A stretch of DNA of 30,567 nucleotides from Ministeria vibrans ATCC 50519 (GCA_943704425.1 CALSCP010002424.1:37476-68042), one strand, 5' to 3'. Positions 9,948 to 19,868 are shown, counted from the stretch's first letter. Translations and numbers: made by a program. Notes: generated from the letters alone by a model not told the origin.

Positions 9948-11664
9948 ATGCGCCTCATTTTGGTTGTGTGTGTGAGTTTGGCTCTGGCGCATTTCGCGTC
10001 AACGGCGCCCATCCGCAAGGCAGTGCATGAAGAGCCCGACGATGTTATTGTCGACGAGTTTGTTCCGTCGGAGGTATGGGAGCGCGAGAGAACATCGATG
10101 GCGTTGCTGGTTGTGATGACGATCGAATGTATGTCGACGTGGAATGATTTTTTTCACTCCCTCTGTAGAGCGATATGGAGGAATTTGTGCGATCGGTGCA
10201 ACAGTATGTGGAAGAAAACGCCGAAGTAGAACGTCAGTATCGGAAGCACTTCAAGTTGACGCCCGATGAGACGCTGAAGGTAAGTGAACTTTTTAGAATA
10301 TTCCGTCGATCGCTGACCGGTCTCTCTTGACTGCGCTCCTTCCTGTGTGTTTAGATGGATTTTGGTATGGCACGCGAGTTTGCTGATATGACAGGCGAAC
10401 GGTCGGTTGAAGAGGAGCACGAGAGACGTGAGCAAAGGGACGATGTGGAGAGAGTGCAACACCGTCGGCGGGGAATGCCGCAGGAGCGCACTGCCGTAAG
10501 CACAGTCGCCCTGGGCGAGCACTAGTGCGGCGTAGGCCCTGACTGAAACGCTGCATTGTGTATTGTAGGAAGATGAAGAGTACGAGCAGCTGCAGGGGAT
10601 TTTGGACGATCCTGACCGTCACGCGCCGCTGAGTGATGCCGACATCAAAGACATTCAAGAACGCATGCTGAAACGGTGAGAGGACAGTCGTATGTATCCC
10701 ACATGGCTTACGTGCAAAAAAATGATTCCATAGTGATCAAAACCGACGCAAACGGTTCAAGGAGGAGCGGATGAGACGGGAGATGGAACGACGTGCAGAT
10801 CTGGCGGCAATGGAGGACGAGAAGTCACGGTCGGTGGCGGAGGAGGCGCACCGGGCGAAACAGGATGCACTGCGCCAGCACGAGGAGCTAAAGCATCCGG
10901 GAAGCAAGGAGCAGATGGAGGAGGCGTATGAGGAGGAAGGGTTTGACCGGGATGAGTTTGATCTGCAGAGTTTCTTCAAGTTGCATGATATTGATGACAG
11001 TGGCTTCCTGGATGTGAACGAAGTGGAGACGTTGCTGCTGAAGGAGGCACGAAAGGTGTACAAGGACGACGATGTGCTGGTGCGAGAGGAAGCCGCGCGG
11101 ATGCGAGAGCATGTGGTGGGGGAGGTGGACAAGAACAAGGACACGCTGGTGTCGCTGGAGGAGCTGGAGGCGGTCTTTGGCGGTGGCAATGGGGCAAGGG
11201 CGGAAGAGGAAGGGGAGGAGCATGGCGGAGCAGGGGAGGAGGAGGCCGGATGGGTGGACATTGAGGATGAGGGGGAGTACACGGAGGAGGAGCTGAAGGT
11301 ATTTATGGAGAAGCATGGGGTGCGGGTGGAGGTGGAGGAAGAGCATGGCGAGGGGGCCAAGGAGGAGGAATTGCGAGTGGGAACGGAGCATACGCTGGAT
11401 GAGCTCAAGAAGCACGCACGGGAGCGCAGGGAGGAGAAGGAGAAGGAGAAGGAGAAGGAGAAGGAGAAGGAGAAGGAGAAGGAGACGGAGAAGGAGACGG
11501 AGAAGGAAACGGAAAAGGAAAAGGAAAAGGAAAAGGAAAAGGAAAAGGAAAAGGAAAAGGAGGAGGAGGATGCTGTGGTAGTGGAGGAGCACGTTGGGGA
11601 GGCGGTTGACGAGGATCATCACGATGGTGCTGGTAGCGATACACAGAAGAAGAAGGACAACTGA
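9948..11664 (+). CDS. NUCB: Nucleobindin (secretory-pathway EF-hand protein)
   Basis: Exons 9948-10073, 10169-10279, 10355-10495, 10569-10675, 10734-11664; 471 aa. A signal peptide (residues 1-20) begins at 9948; an upstream in-frame GTG was not used because the hydrophobic core follows this ATG. The middle is highly charged and helical. Two EF-hands, DIDDSGFLDVNE (247-258) and DKNKDTLVSLEE (294-305), are spaced by a helix with ARMREHVV, the same arrangement and flanks (SFFKLHD) as animal NUCB1/NUCB2. These are Ca2+-binding Golgi/ER-lumen proteins also reported to bind G-alpha subunits. The C terminus differs: a pure Lys-Glu tract (about 395-441), made of GAGAAG/GAAAAG hexamers, replaces the usual leucine-zipper tail. 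It converges on PSMD10 with 65 bp between stops. Confidence 0.9.
11430..11568 (+). repeat. (GAGAAG)n/(GAAAAG)n coding repeat
   Basis: About 23 hexamers inside the last nucleobindin exon. The left half is GAGAAG, with interspersed GAGACG (Glu-Thr), and the right half is GAAAAG. The two halves differ at synonymous third positions, which suggests two rounds of expansion. It encodes an alternating Lys/Glu helix. Confidence 0.85.
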
Positions 11665-11729
11665 AAATGATTATAAACTAATATAATTATATTATTATAC
11701 TTTATATTGATGATACAAATTTTGCGAAC

Positions 11730-12511
11730 TCATTGGGGTTTGTTGTCTGCGAGAAACTGAAGGGTCTGTGTAGAGGCGAGGTCGATGGGGGCCTTGCCGT
11801 CCTTGTTGAGGGCGTTTGGGGAGGCGCCTGCGGCCATGAGAAGCAGTGCAACCTGAGCATGGTCTTCGGCAAGTGCCAGGTGCAGCGGAGTGTTGTGCTG
11901 CTTGTCAAGCGTCTTGGCGGTGCCTGGTGCGCTTGCTAGGAGAAGTTTGACTGTGGCGGTGTGTCCAAGGGCACTCGCACGGTGTAAAGGGGTTGCACCG
12001 TCCGCATCTTGCGTGCATGCGTCCGCTTTGTGGGCGAGGAGCGTCTTGGTCACTTGTTCGTGATTCTTCGACGCACTATAGTGCAATGCTAAACAAGGAA
12101 AATCAGCTGGGGAGCGTTTCAACGCAAGGCGTGATACCTGTTTGTCCACGAGAGGTGGTAGCAGACGCGGAAGCCCGGTGTTCAAGGAGGAGGGTCACAA
12201 TGTCCAGATGATTGGCTGAGGCAGCAATGTGCAGCGGAGTGAACCCTGCGTCGTCCTCAGCATCGACATCACACGCGCATTCATCGAGGAGGTACACAGC
12301 CACACTGGCATGGCCTCCAGAGGCGGCCCAGTGCAGAGGCTGTCGTGCATCGTCGTCCTTGGCGCGTGCGTTCTTCTTCGACTGCTCGACAAGGAACTTG
12401 ACGCGCGTCAAGTCGCCCTAAACAAACCCAATTGAACGTTTAGTTACGTGCATAATGGCATTTATGTGTATGTGTGTGTACTTCAAATGCAGCGGGGCAC
12501 ACTTCACTCAT
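11730..12511 (-). CDS. PSMD10: Gankyrin-like ankyrin-repeat proteasome assembly chaperone
   Basis: Minus-strand exons 12511-12482 (10 codons), 12417-12138 and 12088-11730 give 222 aa, close to the 226 aa of animal PSMD10. Introns are 64 and 49 bp. The N terminus MSEVCPAAFEGDLTRVKFL matches the capping helix of the family. Ankyrin repeats follow with the consensus cores PLHWAASGGH, PLHIAASANH, ALHYSASKNH, PLHRASALGH and PLHLALAEDH, in the same order and register as human gankyrin and yeast Nas6. The protein would chaperone the Rpt3/PSMC4 module during 19S proteasome base assembly. The 30-bp first exon was found by matching phase and the CPAAFEGD junction. It shares a 144-bp divergent promoter with the sulfatase gene. 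Confidence 0.88.
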
Positions 12512-12655
12512 GATAAGATTGAAAATAAATTGAATGTTCAGCAATGAATCAATGATCAATTATTTGTTTATATCACTTATTCACATTCATTTATTTCACT
12601 GTGTTGATCATCGTCGGGAAGCCACCGTTAGGCGATTGCGCCAGCAAAATAGGAA
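12512..12655. promoter_or_regulatory. Divergent promoter region, PSMD10 and sulfatase genes
   Basis: 144 bp between opposing ATG codons, very AT-rich. The sulfatase side contains TATTCACATTCATTTATTTC (12579-12598). The PSMD10 side, read on the minus strand, has ACATTCAATTTATTTTC. No gene and no TATA box in a canonical position. Confidence 0.45.
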
Positions 12656-14345
12656 ATGCTAATTCTTTGCCTTGTGCTTCTACCTCTGTGTGCCGCTGGC
12701 AGAGCTCCACCACGAGCCACCAAGCAGCCCAACTTTGTTTTGCTTTTCCTCGACGATCACGGTAAGACAAAGGGGAGCGGGTCCTTTGGAGATGGCTCAC
12801 GCAGCGTCGCAGGGTTCGGCGACTTTGGGTTGAATGCGCCCTTCACCGCCACCACACCACACATGAACGCCCTTGCGTCTCGAGGAGTCCACTTTCTTGA
12901 CATGCATTGCGGTGCAAGCGTGTGCACACCGTCCCGCGCCGCGCTCTTGACAGGACGATACGGTACGAAGCACTCCACGACGACCCTCTGTGACCGTTTG
13001 TGTCTCAGGTGCTCGAACGGGGATTGTGTCCAATTTCTCGCCCACCTCGCTTCATGGACTGTCGCCCAACGAGCGTACGCTGGCGCAGATCCTGCAAACG
13101 GTTGGCTACAAGACTCACATGATCGGCAAGTGGCATCTGGGGCACCATGCGCCGCACCAGCCGACGTTCTTTGGCTTTGACGACTGGACTGGCGTTCCCT
13201 ACTCCGTTGACATGGGTTGTCTTGAATCGACACCACAGGGTTGCGAGGCGCGTTACAATCGTAGCGAATCACAGCCGGCGTGCAATGCATTGTGCTCGCG
13301 CGACGCCAAAGCGCAACCCGCAGTGCCTCTGTACCACAGTCGCAGTGCCAATTGCTCGCACCGTGCGTGCAACGACGACATTGTGCAGCAGCCACTGGAC
13401 CCATTCACGCTTACGGAGATGTATGCGTCGCGTGCGACAGAAATCATTCTGGAACACGATCGTACTCAGCCTTTTCTGCTCTACGTTGGCTTCGCGCACA
13501 CGCACACGCCGCTCGCGTACCTGGAGCGCACCGCGAACGCGTCACAGTCGGTCTTTGCCAACACGCTGAGTGAGCTTGATCGTGCGATTGGGCGCATTGG
13601 AGCGGCCATTGATGATGCTGGGGTGGCGCAGGAGACACTTTTGGTGTTATTGGCGGACAATGGACCAGCCGATTTGGGGGTTGTGGCGTGTCATGACATT
13701 GGCAGTGTGGGTCCCTATGTGGGTCAGTGGCAGCGGAGTGCGTCGGGTGGACGTGGCGGATCCACTGCCAAGGGCACAACCTGGGAAGGGGGCCATCGCG
13801 TGAGCTCTTTTGCCAAGTGGGATGGGACTATTGCGGCGGGACAGACGAGTCGGGAGCTTGTGAGCGCACTCGACATTGTGCCGACATTTGCGTCGCTGGC
13901 GGGTGCGTCACTGCCCACCGACCGCTCCTTTGACGGTGTGGACCTGTCGTCGCTGCTGACGGGGACGGACACATTGCGAGAGCGAGTGTTGTTTCATCCG
14001 GACACAGAGGGCCAGCTCAATGCGATGCGATATGGTGATTTGAAAGTGTTCTTTGAGACGTACGGGAATGAGCCGTGTCGCAAGGAAGACGGCTCGCACG
14101 ATCCCTCCGGAGTGCGACTAACACACGACCCGCCACTTGTGTTCAATGTGACTGCCGACCCCGCCGAATCGCAACCCATTGTGGTGGACAATGCGACACT
14201 TGCGCGCATAGTGAGTGTGCGCAATGCGAAGCGGAGAGACATCGAAACGACATTGCGGAGTGTCGCTGACTATTCGACGGGCGGACGCAATGCGTGGGCC
14301 TGCTGTAATCCAGAGAATGATGCTTGCCAATGTGACGGGGTCTGA
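12656..14345 (+). CDS. Secreted sulfatase, arylsulfatase/GALNS-like
   Basis: Exons 12656-12761, 12813-12962 and 13009-14345 give 530 aa. A short signal peptide (1-15) is followed by NFVLLFLDDHGFGDFG, holding the metal-binding Asp pair. CTPSRAALLTGR places the formylglycine precursor at Cys73. GKWHLG gives the catalytic Lys/His, and DNGP is the second metal-binding pair. KGTTWEGGHR and the SALDIVPTFASLAG block match the C-terminal part of arylsulfatase A and GALNS. A Cys-rich end (CCNPENDACQC) suggests disulfides. It should hydrolyse sulfate esters of glycans or lipids in lysosomes or outside the cell after activation by a formylglycine-generating enzyme. The 51-bp first intron keeps the frame open, so an unspliced form would carry 17 extra residues next to the metal site. 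Exact substrate cannot be told. Confidence 0.9.
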
Positions 14346-14524
14346 AGGTGGGAGGGCTGTACAATCGTAGCGCACTCGATGTGCCATCTGAGTCAAGGTG
14401 TCCGCCAAGTTCCACAAGTCACTTAAGTGAGAGAGTGTGGGCCGTACAATTTGATTCATGCAGTTCATAATATCAAAAAAGTTATTAAAATAATTATAAT
14501 TAGTATTCATTTTCTGCTTCTATT

Positions 14525-15524
14525 ATGCTTCTCTCTACATTCACGATTCTCTGTCTCCTTGTCGCCTCGTCTGTCGCCAACAAGGCATCCGACGCAAAAG
14601 AGGCGTTTCGCGCTGTTGTAAGTTCTCACCTCCCTCTCCGCACGCACGCTCCCAAGCACACTCGCAGCGCCCACCATGGCACACATCCACACCTACACGC
14701 CTAGCCATCGCCGCATCGGCGCACCCACAGCCCTCCTCTCTCCCATCTGATGTGTGTTTTGCCTCAGGACTACGAACACGACGGCAAGCTGAGCCTGGAA
14801 GACTTTCAAGACTACTACACGGGAGGCATGGATGACAACGAGGTAGACGAGGCTACAAGAATCGAACACTGTGTGTGTGTGTGTCTTTGTGTCTGTGTGT
14901 GCCGGTGAGTGTCGTGTGCATTTTGAAAACATCTCTTGTCGCACTTTCAGGCGAGACGCGTCAAGAAAGCCATGATTGCTGCATTTGAGGAGGTATGCTG
15001 ATTGCCGTGTGCTGGTGCACCACTCTGTCGGGAGTTTAATGTCTGTCTGTGCGCTAAAACGTGTGTTTTTTTTGCAGTATGATGACGATGAGAGCGGCGA
15101 GTTGTCTCTTCGGGAGTTCACACGTCACGCTGCTGCGCGTGAACTGAAGGAATTTCTTGCCATGGAGCCTGTAGACAGCTACAGCAGCGGCGAAGAGCAA
15201 GAAGAGAACTTTGACGACGAAGAGTCGTCGGAGGTGCAAAACGAGAAGATTTACTCGCGCGAGGCAAACGAAGACGCAGCAGTCCTGGTAGGAAATGTCT
15301 CCACAAGAGGAATGTTTCCACTCATTCGACACCGTTGCAACACAACATTGTAGAGTGACTCAGACGCGCGGGTGTCGCGTGCGATTGGGGAGACGGAGCA
15401 AGGGCACCAGGGGCTGCGCGCGCCCGTGGGCGACGAGGTGGTTCGCTACGACTTTATTGACGACGCATCGCACAACCCTGTCTTTAATGGGGATCTCTTT
15501 GCACGTCGCTTGCGTCACTTGTAA
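14525..15524 (+). CDS. Secreted or ER-lumenal EF-hand protein, family not identified
   Basis: Five phase-0 exons, 14525-14617, 14768-14842, 14951-14992, 15078-15287 and 15354-15524, encode 196 aa. The first 19 residues form a signal peptide. An EF-hand-like loop DYEHDGKLSLED (a weak site, ending in Asp) is followed by a helix and a canonical loop DDDESGELSLRE. The spacing suggests a pair of EF-hands. An acidic Ser/Glu stretch follows, then a C terminus with EVVRYDFIDD and ending LFARRLRHL. No transmembrane segment or HDEL-type signal is seen. It would bind Ca2+ in the secretory pathway. I do not recognise the C-terminal half, and it could be a lineage-specific protein. It ends 45 bp from the stop of the convergent GET2-like gene. 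Confidence 0.75.
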
Positions 15525-15569
15525 ATGAAGGGGTTGTGTATCTGTGATCTGTCTGAGTGTGTTTGTTTG

Positions 15570-16519
15570 TTACAGAGGAATGATTGAGATGAGATAGAGT
15601 GCGGTGAGAGTGGTTGTGAGTGCGATTGCAAGTGCAGTGAGGGTCGCACGCACAGACTGGTAGGACTGTAGAGCAGTGCTGAGGACCCGCATGAGCTGAA
15701 TGGGCAGGGAAGTAGAAAAGAGGTGAGGCAGGTCAAGAGCGTATTGGGTCTTTCTTACTCCTTGAGAAGGGTTTGCTGAGGATTGTCGACTGTTGAGAAG
15801 AACTGTAGTAACAAGCAGACAGACAAAAAGAAATGGGAATGTGAGCTACGAGAGAAAGAAGGAGAAATGCGATAAGTTGGACGGTGTCAGAGTAAGGTGG
15901 CAGTTTACGATTGCTTCGAAGGATTCCATTGGGAGCGGAGCGCTCTGGCCTTGAAGAATGAGCTGAGACTCAACGACGGCTGCAACAAGCGGGTGTTGGG
16001 CGCCGAGGACTGGTTCGAAGAGGAGGCGGAGGAGAACAGCAAGGGCAAATACAAAGGCAGTGCGGTTGAGGTAGAAGGCGGTGGGACGGGCTGTGGGTGG
16101 AGCGTGAGTGGGTCTGGCGACTGTCGGGGGCGCGACGTGGCGGCGCATCGCCTGGGGCGCATCGCTGCTGCTGCTGCTGCTTGCTGTAGGTGGCGTAGAA
16201 GCGACTGGAGCGGGCGACGGGGAGCCGGTTGGCGCCAAAGAGGGTGCTGCTGGCGTGGTGGCGGACGGGACAGTTGACAAGGGCGGCGTTGACGGGGCCG
16301 TCGACGGTTTAGGGGCTGCTGGCAAGAGCAATGGCGACGACGGAGACAGCGATGTTGCAGACGTCGGCGGGATGGATGCTTCTGGGTGCCCTGTGATTCT
16401 GCTGAGGCGCCCGCCAGCCTGTGAGAGCGTAGAGAGTGAGCATTATTTAATATTTGCATCATGGTTACATTTTGAAGGATTCGCTGTCTCCGGCGCTCGC
16501 GAAGAGCGGCAGCATCCAT
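15570..16519 (-). CDS. GET2: GET2/CAMLG-like tail-anchored protein receptor subunit
   Basis: Minus-strand exons 16519-16469, 16418-15909 and 15845-15570 give 278 aa; introns are 50 and 63 bp. The first splice joins a basic head into RERRRQRILQNAGGRLSRIT, very like the Arg-rich N-terminal motif by which Get2 and CAMLG recruit the Get3/TRC40 ATPase. A long Pro/Ser/Ala linker (about 39-105) follows, then three hydrophobic segments: FVFALAVLLRLLFEPVLG, LTFPFLFVCLLVTTVLL and a C-terminal ALAIALTTTLTALYLISIIP. The order 'cytosolic basic head, linker, three TMs' is the family architecture. The assignment rests on motif and topology, since sequence outside the head is not conserved. The role would be insertion of tail-anchored proteins into the ER together with a Get1/WRB partner. 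It shares a 92-bp promoter with the divergent coiled-coil gene. Confidence 0.68.
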
Positions 16520-16611
16520 CGAGGAAGTGAGAAAGGGAGAGGGTGAGAGAAAGAGAATAAATATAGATCGAAATCTTAATTCTTATTCGACTCACTCATT
16601 TTGATTGAAAT
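16520..16611. promoter_or_regulatory. Divergent promoter region, GET2-like and coiled-coil genes
   Basis: 92 bp between opposing ATG codons. It has a GAGA-rich block next to the GET2-like start and TATTCGACTCACTCATTTTG (16583-16602) shortly before the plus-strand ATG. No other gene fits. Confidence 0.4.
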
Positions 16612-17402
16612 ATGGTCAGTTTGGGACCTCCAACGATTGAAGGCGATGTATTCACGGACGGCACATCGGCTCGCGATGCTCTTTGTCAAGTGTTGGTGGC
16701 ATGGGCTCGCGAATCAGTGGACAAGGTACTACAAAAACGGGAGTTTTCCGGTGGTGGGTGAAAAAACACTTTTGCGCGCCCTTCTCGTTTTGCTGTCGTT
16801 GTAGGCGTTGCCGCGCAAGGAGTTTGATAGCTTCTTCCCCAAAAGAGACGTCTCGTAAGCGTTGGGCTTGAGTGGAGGCGCGGGGGAGGGCTAAGCAGTG
16901 GTTTTGTAGGGAGAGGGCAACGGCCGTCAAGGAACGGCTGTTTGGACTGCTCCACGCCAAGAAGGACGCCATCCTCAACGACATTCGCGACGAAATCGAC
17001 GAGTATGTTGGCGAAATGGCGGTAAGAGTCGCGAGTGAACTTGAAAACGACCGTCGCACTGACATGGTTTACTTTGTGATGCACAAACAGCGTATTGTGG
17101 AGCAGGAAGAGTCGCGAGAGTTTCAATTTGACATTGAGGAGGCCACAGATGCGCTGGAGAGAAGGCAGCAAGAAATAGAGGAAGAGCTTGCGGTGGTGTC
17201 GGAGCAGGCGAACGCAGCGCGCACCAAACTGCAAAGGTATCAAGCATGATTGTTACGTTTGCATTGACTATCGTTGATCTGTCTTTTCTTTGTTTTCATT
17301 AGAATGCAACACAGATTAGTGGAGCGAGAGGTATTGGTGGCAAATCCCCCTAAAATTGATTCCGAGAGTGTCGAAAGACTCATTGAGATGGTCAGTAAAT
17401 GA
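16612..17402 (+). CDS. Small coiled-coil protein of unknown function
   Basis: Exons 16612-16725, 16805-16854, 16910-17021, 17091-17236 and 17303-17402 give 173 aa. The N-terminal part is a short helical domain (GDVFTDGTSARDALCQ, ALPRKEFDSFF); from about residue 60 onward the protein is a nearly continuous charged helix with heptad character (VKERLFGLLHAKKDAI, ALERRQQEIEEEL). The 69-bp intron at 17022-17090 is optional: it has good GTAAGAG and AACAG ends but keeps the frame open, so a 196-residue form is possible. The last exon is read to TGA 17400-17402; splicing at GTCAGT (17391) to an acceptor at 17442 is possible but would overlap the antisense neighbour. The layout is loosely reminiscent of small kinetochore or tethering subunits, but I cannot assign it. 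Confidence 0.65.
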
Positions 17403-17436
17403 AACAGCAAAACGAATTGTGTATTTTTTATTTTCA

Positions 17437-19868
17437 TTACAGTTTGACTTGACATTCAATCTGAGTGTGATTTGCGGCAAAACACACATTGGTATGATCC
17501 ACACTGACTAACACACTGTTGGCAAAGGAGAATTCAGGGGCATACGAAGGGGCAGTGGCCATATGGTGTACAACTGAATGGTCGACGGTGAAGGCACTCA
17601 CACCAATGGCCGAGACTGCACTGCGCAGAGGAACAATGTCAAACTGGCATTGGGTCATGTGTAGGTCTGAGTGCTGTTGCTGTCCGCGTGTCATGGGTTG
17701 GGTTCCTCCTGTGGGCAAAGGCACTCCGTTTTGCCATCTGAGACAGAGGGAGTATGTGTATTAGGGTCACTCTCAGATTCTCTCTCTCACAATACCATAC
17801 TCTCTTCTCTCCCTGTCACACACACATATATTTGTTTTCACACCCAGTCTGTCACAAGTCTATCATTTGTTTCTCTCTCTCTATCACTCGTTTCTCTCTC
17901 TCTCTCTATCACTTTTGTTTTTCTCTTTCTATCACTTTGTTTTTCTCTCTCTATCACTTCGTTTCTCTTTCGCTCTGTCACTTCGTTTCTCTCTTTCTCT
18001 ATCACTCTGTTTCTTTCTCTCTCTCTCTATCTCTCGCTCTCTGTCTCTTTCGTACTGTGGCACACATGCTCCCAATGTTACTGCGCCCTGCCCCTTTGCA
18101 GTTGCATAGTTATTATGCTCAAACCGCGATCCGCTCACGGTCCAGTTGCGCACTGTGTCACCCTCAAACCAATGGCATCCGTCCGGGATCGCCTAAAAGT
18201 ACAATAGTGCACACACTCACACATTAAAACAATACAATTTCACGCAATGCACGCCCACCGCCATCGTACCATAATTGCGGGTCCAGTCGTATAGGAAAAG
18301 GTGCAGTTTTCAATCAGCACATTGTGTGTTTTTGTCAGTATTCCTCTCGCTCGATTCAAAGAAAAGGTCTACACCATGATAAGAATTCTTAGCATTTCAT
18401 CCCTCTCTCTCATTTTCTCATCAAAATATTTCCTAACCGTGTTCTTCACGTGTAGGTTTGGAAGATTGTTCATATTTACTGCCAAATCAAACTTTTCCAC
18501 TAAAACATAAATTGTGTTAATTATAAAGGATAATCAGAATTGGTCTTACGGGTTGCCGGAAGAGGATCCTCAAAGACAAAGAGTGATTGATTGTGAATCG
18601 CAGTGAGTTTGGACGAGAAAAAGGGAACAAACGAGCGACGTTTGCGAAACAATATCAAATCTCCGACAGACACAAAACTCGGCGGGTTATCCGTCGAATT
18701 ATCCTACACACACACACACACACACACACAATCAAATCGAATTGAATAATAAACCTTTTGAGACCTTTCCGAAAGTGATTGAATTTGAATCGAAGTGGAT
18801 ATGCTCAACGTCAGAATAGCGACTGTTGATGTTGGCACCGTCATCGCCCTGTCCGGAGAGCACACTGTCAGAAATGCGCACAGTCCCTCGGTTGTCGGAC
18901 AGGTGGCTGTTAATAATAATATTTATTATTATTAGTATCATAGTATTTAATGGGTCCATTTCTGTACGGGGGTTTCTTACATGCCGTCGGCGTTGATTGA
19001 CATGGGTCGGGTTGTGTCCTTTTTGGTGATGAGAAGACGGTTGATTGTGACGTCGGTGCATTGTGAGCAGACAATACCCATTCCTGCTGCAGAAAAGCTA
19101 AGCAACAGAACAAACAAAGAAAACAACCAATGGGTTCAATCAATGGAAAGGCTCGCTCGGGGGATCGGTGTACATTGAGACGTTGTTGACGTTGAATGAG
19201 ACGCATTGGTGTCCGTCAATGGTATTGAGCGCATACACATGGTGGCGCAGGATATACGTTGCACCGACACGCAGACCACGCCGTGCACCAATGGCAAGCT
19301 GGAAGGCGGTGGGAGTTACGCCGGATATGGCAATGGAGGGTGACGGTGGTGTCGCGTAGATGTCGAGTCCGTCGTCGGAAGGCCGTGCGCCAGTCGTGTT
19401 GTACTCGAGGATTGCCTGGGCCGCAAAGAGCCATGTCGATGCAGGGTTGAATGGATACATGGAAGCATCGTAGGCAAGCGTCGAGGCGTTCGCTGAGACG
19501 GCAGTTGCCGTTGCAAGAGTGTATGGCAAGCGCGACATGTCGAACGACACGTCGTGAAGCACAACATTGTTCGACTGCGCAAACGACAGAGCACCGTGGA
19601 GGTCGTGGACCACCAAGGAGGAGCCTCGGCCAGACACGGTGAGGTTCCGCACGGCACCAACAAAGATACTGGGCCCGCTGGCGTGCAGCGAGGTGTCGTT
19701 TAAGTGGTACACTCCTCCGTCGAGCGCCACTTCGCCCCCGCGTCCCATGGCATCCGTTAGCTCGCTCACACAGCTTCCGTGTATAGAGCAGTCACTAGAT
19801 ACAACAGTCACCGTCCAAGCCGGCTCACACAGCAGTGCGGAGACAATCAGGATGAGAAGTACAATCAT
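17437..19868 (-). CDS. Secreted right-handed beta-helix protein, GH110-like
   Basis: Eight exons on the minus strand: 19868-19174, 19097-18981, 18906-18765, 18703-18550, 18499-18438, 18368-18270, 18192-18056, 17737-17437; 568 aa, in frame throughout. The signal peptide is MIVLLILIVSALLCEPAWT. The rest shows repeated short beta-strand coils with many N-glycosylation sites. Splicing restores continuous motifs: SINADGIHLSDNRGTVRI, SGQGDDGANIN, NRARGILTKTHNVLIENC, SGPAIM-like TGPAIM and HWFEGDTVRNWTVSG. This 'RP..ADGIH, GDDxxNI, NRARGIL, IEN.TF, W.E' succession resembles GH110 alpha-1,3-galactosidases and related parallel beta-helix glycosidases. Length fits (~600 aa). It would act outside the cell or in lysosomes on galactosylated glycans; specificity is inferred. 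A 318-bp pyrimidine-rich intron precedes the last exon. Confidence 0.78.
17738..18055 (-). repeat. Degenerate minisatellite in beta-helix gene intron
   Basis: The last intron of the beta-helix gene, 318 bp. Bases 17855-18045 (plus strand) consist of about eight diverged copies of a 22-28-bp unit close to CTCTATCACTTYGTTTCTCT. The minus (sense) strand is therefore GA-rich. Splice ends are GTACGAAAG and CTGTCTCAG. Confidence 0.7.
18704..18764 (-). repeat. Short intron made largely of (CA)n
   Basis: A 61-bp intron of the beta-helix gene with about 13 CA units on the plus strand (18705-18730), so GT on the sense strand, ending GTGTAG. The donor is GTCTCA, weaker than others in the window. Confidence 0.6.

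Noticed and set aside
17443-17514. Sixth exon for the coiled-coil gene after an acceptor at 17442
   Set aside because: Needs a weak GTCAGT donor and would overlap the coding end of the antisense beta-helix gene; the in-frame stop at 17400-17402 is simpler.
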